A DNA stretch of 10,784 nucleotides, taken from NCBI GenBank assembly GCA_035649575.1, contig DASRJH010000095.1, forward strand, positions 1-10,784, read 5' to 3'. This document shows, piece by piece, positions 6,536 through 10,784 of the stretch (its first letter is position 1; every line of letters begins with the position of its first letter). The position numbers were made by a program, and so were the translations under genes. The notes beneath the pieces are model-generated. The model did no database searches and was not told where the DNA came from. It saw nothing but the letters and a program-made list of their open reading frames with translations. The DNA comes from DASVAL01 sp035649575 (GTDB lineage: Bacteria; Planctomycetota; UBA1135; UBA2386).

Positions 6536-9193
6536 TCAGCGCCAGCCTTCGGGCAGCACCGCACGGAACTCGGCCGTGTCGCCGGTCGGCGGGATCTGAA
6601 ACGGTCCCAGCACCGCATCACCGGAGCTCGTCGTGCGCCGCCCGGCTCGCGCCGGCCCGTCCGGGTTCTTCACGACGAGGTGGAACGGCACCGGCGGCGC
6701 GAGGACCATCGTGAACCAGCCGTCGGCGTCGGTCGTCCACTCGACACCGTTCTGCGGCACGGTCGTGTAGTCCGTCGTCACGGTGAGGCCCGGGGACGGC
6801 GCGCCGGCCGCATCGACGACGCGCACACGCGCCGTGACGTCGCGCGCCGTGAGCACCAGCTGTCGCGTCGCGCCCGCGACGACGTGCACGGGCTCGACGG
6901 CGCAGCAGTTCCCCCCGCCTGCCGCATTGATGACGTCGAGCAGATGCAGCTGGTACTCGCCGGGGACTGCTTCGACGTCGAACCGTCCGTCGCCGTCCGT
7001 CCGCAGCGGCACGACCGCCCTGTGCTTCGGCACGTGGATCAGGTAGCCCGCCGAGCTCGCCTGCTCGTCGACCAGCTCCATCGACCACAGATGGCCGATG
7101 CCGAACGCCCACGGCCTGCCGTTCAACAGCACCTGACACTGCAGCCGCCCGAGGGCCCAGCGCGACACGTCGATCCGGATCTCGTTGCGCTCGCCGTCGC
7201 GCACGCTGACCGGTCCCGGCTGCCAAAAGACTTCGATGCCGTCCATCGCTCCCGACTCGATGTTGCCCGCGAGCGCCGTCGCGTAGCGGCCGGGTCGCAG
7301 TCCGCGATGCTCGCACGTGCCGTCGGGCGAGATCGGGATCACGATCTCCGCCTCCGGGCGCTGCGGATCCGGTTCCGACTCGATGCGCAGCATGCGCAGC
7401 GCGACGCTGGAGGGTCCCGGATCGCGCGCGCCGGCGGCGGTGATGCGCGCGTGCCGCGACGACGGCAGCAGCCGCTGCACGACCTCCTTCGGCGTCAGCA
7501 CGAAGCGAACGCTCGCACCGCGCACGACGCGGATCTCGACTTCCGCGTCGCCGCCGGCGCGGCCCACGAGCGCCAGCGGCACGTGTCCCGGCCCGAGCGC
7601 CGCGACGACGACGTCCGCGTTCGCCGGCACGAGGACCTGCGCGCGGCCGTCGGCGCCGGTGCGTGCGGTGCCGAGCGGCGCGTCGTCGATGCCGTGGAGT
7701 CCCCAACGCGTCGTCGGATCGAGCCGCAGCTCGTCGGCGACCGGCAGCGCGACTTCGCGCCAGCCCGCGGCCGCCGCCACACCGTCCACCGCTTCGATCG
7801 GCTGCAGCGTCCACAGCTCGGTGCCAGCGACCGGCTCGCCGTCCATCGTGACGACGCGCACCGTGCACGCGCGCGGCGGCGTCAGCGGCACGACGAGGTC
7901 GTCGCCGGCGGCCGGATCCCAGACGACCTTGAAGCTCGGCGCGAGGTGCCCGCCTTGCGGGAACACCTGCACGTCGTGCCGGCACCGCGCGAGCCGGCGG
8001 CGGACCGTCCCCTCGGACAGCCGCTCGAGCGGGCTGAAGCGCGACCACACGACCTGCGGTGCGGCACTGTCGTCGCGGTGGGCCGCGCATGCGACGTCGA
8101 CGTCGCTCACGGTCTCGCCGGTCGCCGTGTCGACCGCGCGCACGCGCAGCGTCGCGACCGGCCGCACGACAAGCCGCACGCCGCGATCCCCCCAGGCTGC
8201 CGTCGGCGCGTCGACCAGCTCGAGGCCGCATGTCGGCGGCGGCAGGCCGAGCTCGACCGGGCCGCGAGCGTTCGCGTCGTACGGCCCGATGCGCACCATG
8301 CGGAACGTGCCGTCGGCGCGCGTCCGCGCGTTGCCGCGCGTGCCGCCGCCCTCGGCGCCGATGCTGACGTCGGCCACCGGATTGCCGGCCGCGTCGACGA
8401 CTTCGCCGCTGATCGCGTCGGCGAGGTCCTCGACCGGCCACACGAGCACAGCGTGGTGCTCTGCCGAGCCGCGTGGAACTTCGAGCGTCGCACCTCCCCG
8501 ATCCTGCGGCAGATAGTCGAACCCCCACCACGCGACGCCGACGCGGCCGGGCAGCATCGAGTATGGCAGGTGGATCTCCCCTTGCGCATCGCTGCGCCAC
8601 GGATAGTACGTGTCCAGCATCAGCACGTCATTGCGACCGACCGCGTACGAGCCGTCCGCGGTGATCCGCACGCCCGGGACTGGAGCGCCGCGTCGGTCCA
8701 CGACCAGCAGCGACACGTGTACTCCGCGCGCGAGCGCCACGTCGCCGAGCTCGATCGTGTGGTCCGCCGCGAAGGGCTCGAACGTCCGGACCCGGTGCAC
8801 GTGCTCGCGGTTGCCGACGCGAACGTCGTACGTCGCGCCCAGCCTGCGCTCGCAGGCAATCCGGAACGCGCCGTCGGGTCCCGACACCACGCGCGCCGCC
8901 GTCGTGTCGGCGGCGAGCTCGTTGTCGCACAGATCGCGGGTCGCCACGTCGAAGTACGCAGCCGCGGCGACGTTCGCGAGCGGCGCGCCGGTCGCAGCGT
9001 CGATGCAACGGCCCGCGAACACGATGCCACCCGCCGCCGCGCCAGTCGTGTCCGTGTCGTTCGCGGCCGCCAGTGCCGCACGTTCCGGCGAGTGCTGCGG
9101 TGTCGCAGCACACGCGCTCGCGAGCGCGATGCCCCACCAGCCGAGCAGCACGAGCGCCACGAGGACCGTGGCCCGCAGCGGGAACCGCGTCAT
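6536..9193 (-). CDS. Exported carboxypeptidase-regulatory-like (CnaB-type) multi-module protein
   Basis: The protein has 885 residues from the ATG at 9193. The frame is open further upstream to 9448, but only this start gives a signal peptide: basic 'TRFPLR', hydrophobic core at 9-24, then L-A-S-A-C. Cys28 could be a lipoprotein attachment site, although the -3 residue is Ala instead of the usual Leu or Val. A GGAAGA sequence about 6 nt upstream may be the SD. The mature protein is a chain of beta-sandwich modules with the carboxypeptidase-regulatory-like signature 'V-D-x-x-G-x-P-V…D-G-x-F': about 57-130, 155-250, 261-315 (best: 'SGEVVDAAGNPVADVSIGA', 'TRADGTFRM'), 347-430, 441-530, 620-680, 686-752 and 784-845. 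No enzymatic motif is seen. It probably acts structurally or in binding at the envelope. It is the first gene of the minus-strand run, transcribed divergently from the gene at 9352, with copy B of the 24-bp element upstream. Confidence 0.85.
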   Translation of the reverse strand: MTRFPLRATVLVALVLLGWWGIALASACAATPQHSPERAALAAANDTDTTGAAAGGIVFAGRCIDAATGAPLANVAAAAYFDVATRDLCDNELAADTTAARVVSGPDGAFRIACERRLGATYDVRVGNREHVHRVRTFEPFAADHTIELGDVALARGVHVSLLVVDRRGAPVPGVRITADGSYAVGRNDVLMLDTYYPWRSDAQGEIHLPYSMLPGRVGVAWWGFDYLPQDRGGATLEVPRGSAEHHAVLVWPVEDLADAISGEVVDAAGNPVADVSIGAEGGGTRGNARTRADGTFRMVRIGPYDANARGPVELGLPPPTCGLELVDAPTAAWGDRGVRLVVRPVATLRVRAVDTATGETVSDVDVACAAHRDDSAAPQVVWSRFSPLERLSEGTVRRRLARCRHDVQVFPQGGHLAPSFKVVWDPAAGDDLVVPLTPPRACTVRVVTMDGEPVAGTELWTLQPIEAVDGVAAAAGWREVALPVADELRLDPTTRWGLHGIDDAPLGTARTGADGRAQVLVPANADVVVAALGPGHVPLALVGRAGGDAEVEIRVVRGASVRFVLTPKEVVQRLLPSSRHARITAAGARDPGPSSVALRMLRIESEPDPQRPEAEIVIPISPDGTCEHRGLRPGRYATALAGNIESGAMDGIEVFWQPGPVSVRDGERNEIRIDVSRWALGRLQCQVLLNGRPWAFGIGHLWSMELVDEQASSAGYLIHVPKHRAVVPLRTDGDGRFDVEAVPGEYQLHLLDVINAAGGGNCCAVEPVHVVAGATRQLVLTARDVTARVRVVDAAGAPSPGLTVTTDYTTVPQNGVEWTTDADGWFTMVLAPPVPFHLVVKNPDGPARAGRRTTSSGDAVLGPFQIPPTGDTAEFRAVLPEGWR

Positions 9194-9217
9194 CAGGAGT
9201 CTTCCGGCGGGAAAGGG

Positions 9218-9241
9218 AAGCCACCTCTCGGACCACCCGAG
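9218..9241 (-). promoter_or_regulatory. Repeated 24-bp cis-element, copy B (upstream of the 885-aa exported protein)
   Basis: On the minus strand, CTCGG-GTGGT-CCGAG (9241-9227) is followed by AGGTGGCTT; 23 of 24 bases match copy A at 3357-3380. It ends 24 nt before the ATG at 9193, nearly the same spacing as copy A (23 nt). Here the element is in a different codon phase relative to the downstream start than copy A, so the conservation is not at protein level. No minus-strand gene ends just upstream in this window, which argues against its being a terminator. Confidence 0.62.
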
Positions 9242-9327
9242 AAGCACCAGCCATCGTCCGCAGCGCACGGACCGCGGCAAGGGGGCCGCGCAGGTCATCG
9301 GTCGGCAAGCCCCCACGTCGTTTGTGA

Positions 9328-9342
9328 TCGGTATCGTACCGA
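9328..9342. promoter_or_regulatory. Inverted repeat just upstream of the plus-strand start codon
   Basis: TCGGTA-TCG-TACCGA has perfect 6-bp arms around a 3-base centre and ends 9 nt before the ATG at 9352. This is where a Shine-Dalgarno site would normally sit, and none is visible. It could be an operator, or a hairpin in the mRNA affecting translation start. The call rests on symmetry and position only. Confidence 0.35.
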
Positions 9343-9351
9343 CCGACACCC

Positions 9352-10563
9352 ATGGCCCACTCCACCCTCCTGCGTTGCGTACTCCGATCCGCCGCCACGA
9401 TGCTCGCGCTCTGCACCGCCGCAACCGCGCAGGAGGCGGGCGGGTCACAAGAGCCGAAGTCGGGTCTGTCGCCGGGCGCCGTGATGGCGATCGGTCGCAC
9501 CGCGTCGCCGCGCACCACGCTGGCCAAGACCGAACCAGCCGCGGCGCAGGCGATCGAACGCGGACTCGCGTGGCTGCGCGACCACCAGGATGTGGATGGC
9601 CGCTGGAATTCCGAGGGCTTCATGCGCCACGACAAGGGTCAGCCGAGCAGCGGTTCGGGCAGTCCCGTGAACGACGTCGGCAACACAGGGCTCGCGGTCC
9701 TCGCCCTGGCGCGCGAAGGCGTCGCGACGAAGGACGACCCCAACCGGCTCGCGATGCTGAAGGCCGCGCACTGGCTGAAGGATCAGCAGAACAAGAACGG
9801 CCTGCTCGGCCAGGCGGCGTCGGCGAGCTTCATCTACAGCCACGCGATCGGTACGCTGGGCCTCTGCGCCGTGGCCGCCGCGACCGATTCCGCGAAGGCC
9901 CGCGAGGCGGCGAAGCCGGCGCTCGGCTATCTCGAGGACCATCGCAATCCGTTCGGAGTCTGGCGCTATCAGCCGCGCGACAACGACAACGACACGTCGG
10001 TCACGACCTGGTGTGTGCTCGCCGAGCTCGCCGGCCTCGAGCTCGGACTCCAGATCGACGACAAGGCGCTGAAGTGCGCGGCGGTGTGGTTCGACGCGGT
10101 CACCGACCAGACCGGCCGGGCGGGCTACATGAAGCTCGGCGACGGGAGTTCGCGCCCCTTCGGCAAGGTCCAGCGATTCCCCAGAGCGAAGGGCGAGGCG
10201 ATGACGGCCGCGGGTCTGCTGTGCCGCCTGGCTCTCGGCCAGCAGCAGCGCGACGTACCCGTGCTGGCCGCCGCCGCCGACCGCCTGGTCGCGAAGCCGC
10301 CCGAGTGGGATCCCGAGTCCGGCGCCGTCGACGAGTGTTACTGGTTCCTGGCCAGCGAAGCGCTCCGGCACTTCGGCGGCAAGCAACGCGCGCAGTGGAA
10401 CGGGAAGCTGGTCGCCGCGCTGCTCGCGGGTCAGCAGCAGGACGGCGCGGCAGCTGGTTCGTGGGACCCCGTGGGGCCGTGGGGCGACGACGGCGGCCGC
10501 GTCTACGCGACGGCATTGGCCGTGCTGTCGCTGCAGAGCCTCTACCCGTTGCCGGCGAAGTGA
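9352..10563 (+). CDS. Secreted prenyltransferase/squalene-oxidase-repeat (terpene cyclase-like alpha/alpha barrel) protein
   Basis: The protein has 403 residues. The ATG at 9352 gives a signal peptide (hydrophobic about 10-25, likely cut after the A-T-A at 24-26), so the protein is exported. The mature part has repeated helix pairs ending in Q-x-x-D/N-G-x-W/G turns typical of prenyltransferase/squalene oxidase repeats: 68-87 ('RGLAWLRDHQDVDGRW'), 136-153 ('KAAHWLKDQQNKNGLLGQ'), 188-206 ('KPALGYLEDHRNPFGVWRY') and 350-372 ('NGKLVAALLAGQQQDG…GSW'). 'D-T-S-V-T-T-W' at 214-220 sits in a D/N-rich segment, but the D-x-D-D acid motif of class II cyclases is not intact. At about 400 residues it is shorter than squalene-hopene cyclases (over 600). 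True terpene chemistry is therefore doubtful, and a binding or scaffold role is more likely; similar proteins are common in planctomycetes. It is transcribed divergently from the minus-strand cluster. Confidence 0.85.
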   Translation: MAHSTLLRCVLRSAATMLALCTAATAQEAGGSQEPKSGLSPGAVMAIGRTASPRTTLAKTEPAAAQAIERGLAWLRDHQDVDGRWNSEGFMRHDKGQPSSGSGSPVNDVGNTGLAVLALAREGVATKDDPNRLAMLKAAHWLKDQQNKNGLLGQAASASFIYSHAIGTLGLCAVAAATDSAKAREAAKPALGYLEDHRNPFGVWRYQPRDNDNDTSVTTWCVLAELAGLELGLQIDDKALKCAAVWFDAVTDQTGRAGYMKLGDGSSRPFGKVQRFPRAKGEAMTAAGLLCRLALGQQQRDVPVLAAAADRLVAKPPEWDPESGAVDECYWFLASEALRHFGGKQRAQWNGKLVAALLAGQQQDGAAAGSWDPVGPWGDDGGRVYATALAVLSLQSLYPLPAK

Positions 10564-10651
10564 GCTGCGGGCGCGCGAACACGCTTTCGCCGTCCCGACC
10601 CGCCGGAACCTACCGAACAGTTTCGGGCGGCGGAGGAATGCGGAACGCGAC
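10564..10651. other. Short gap after the prenyltransferase-like gene, with a small hairpin
   Basis: CCGAA-CAGT-TTCGG (10613-10626) is a perfect 5-bp stem with a 4-base loop located 49 nt after the stop at 10563. No T-tract follows, so it is at best a weak terminator. A purine-rich GGAGGA at 10632-10637 is the strongest SD-like sequence I see in the window and may serve the small reading frame that follows. Confidence 0.3.
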
Positions 10652-10780
10652 GTGCGGCTCGCGCTCGTCCGCGCCGATGCCGGCGCCCGCGACGACCTTG
10701 GGCAGTGGATCGGCGGCGAACTCGCGCAGTTCGTGCGCAAGGCGATCGACGACAACGTGAAGAAGGCCGACAAGCAGTGA
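10652..10780 (+). CDS. Possible small protein, 42 codons, function unknown
   Basis: A GTG at 10652 opens a frame to TGA at 10778-10780. The product starts with a hydrophobic/basic stretch (V-R-L-A-L-V-R) and continues as an amphipathic helix-like tail ('DDLGQWIGGELAQFVRKAI', then D-D-N and a lysine-rich end). Thirty-nine of 42 codons end in G or C and the composition is balanced, unlike the Arg/Ser/Ala-rich shadows elsewhere. GGAGGA at 10632-10637 lies upstream, but 14 nt away, which is longer than usual. The frame stays open upstream into the preceding gene, so the true start is uncertain and it could be the remnant end of a longer gene. The nearby ATG at 10638 is in a different frame and directly abuts the GGAGGA. 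I do not recognise it. Confidence 0.42.
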   Translation: MRLALVRADAGARDDLGQWIGGELAQFVRKAIDDNVKKADKQ

Positions 10781-10784
10781 CGCC

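Larger units (their letters stand above)
9194..9351. promoter_or_regulatory. Divergent intergenic control region
   Basis: These 158 bp separate the divergent start codons at 9193 (-) and 9352 (+) and must hold promoters for both directions. Copy B of the repeated element lies on the minus-facing side, and an inverted repeat lies just before the plus-strand ATG. I could not assign convincing -35/-10 boxes. CGGTCGG (9299-9305) and CCGACCG (9339-9345) are also complementary and could form a longer alternative stem. Confidence 0.55.

Noticed and set aside
9194..9448. N-terminal extension of the 885-aa protein up to 9448
   Set aside because: It would bury the signal peptide, overlap the start of the divergent gene at 9352, and read through the conserved non-coding element; its composition is Arg/Pro-rich.
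6680..9484. Long plus-strand open frame antisense to the 885-aa exported protein
   Set aside because: Composition is Arg/His/Asp/Ala-rich with no recognisable fold, while the minus strand has a signal peptide and clear modules.
1..10784. CRISPR arrays, insertion sequences, integrase sites, tRNA or rRNA genes
   Set aside because: I saw no regularly spaced repeats, transposase-like proteins, terminal inverted repeats with target duplications, or conserved RNA signatures by eye on either strand.

Overview
This is high-GC DNA, clearly well above 60% by eye, with strong G/C preference at third codon positions. It carries several large secreted proteins built from carboxypeptidase-regulatory-like (CnaB-type) beta modules, a sigma-70/ECF factor fused to a membrane segment and a large C-terminal region, and a secreted prenyltransferase/squalene-oxidase-repeat protein. 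Together with weak or absent Shine-Dalgarno sites, this suggests a member of the Planctomycetota. That assignment is inferred from gene content; there is no rRNA or marker gene in the window.

Layout. (1) 2-1813 (+) is the 3' part of a large modular beta-sandwich protein, cut by the window edge. (2) 1814-1983 is a convergent gap with a weak hairpin and traces of a decayed reading frame. (3) 9193-1984 (-) is a run of four genes on one strand, in transcription order: an 885-aa exported modular beta protein (9193-6536), a sigma factor-membrane-beta fusion (6480-4300), a Rossmann-fold methyltransferase-like protein (4176-3388) and an exported TPR-type helical repeat protein (3333-1984). (4) 9194-9351 is a divergent control region. 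(5) 9352-10563 (+) is a secreted alpha/alpha-barrel protein of the terpene cyclase/prenyltransferase superfamily. (6) 10564-10784 holds a possible 42-codon gene.

How they fit together. The sigma factor follows the exported 885-aa protein by 55 nt and carries the same kind of beta module on its own C-terminal part. This looks like an envelope-sensing or envelope-remodelling cluster in which the regulator is physically tied to the membrane rather than controlled by a separate anti-sigma factor. No anti-sigma gene is visible nearby.

The most distinctive non-coding signal is a 24-bp element with one mismatch. It lies 23-24 nt upstream of the start codons of the first and last genes of the minus-strand run (9218-9241 and 3357-3380). 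Both copies are oriented the same way, contain a perfect 5-bp-arm inverted repeat, and are read in different frames relative to the downstream gene. It is therefore a DNA- or RNA-level signal and not shared protein sequence. I consider it a candidate shared cis-element, perhaps a promoter, operator or 5'-leader hairpin, marking a regulon that may include many more genes in the genome.
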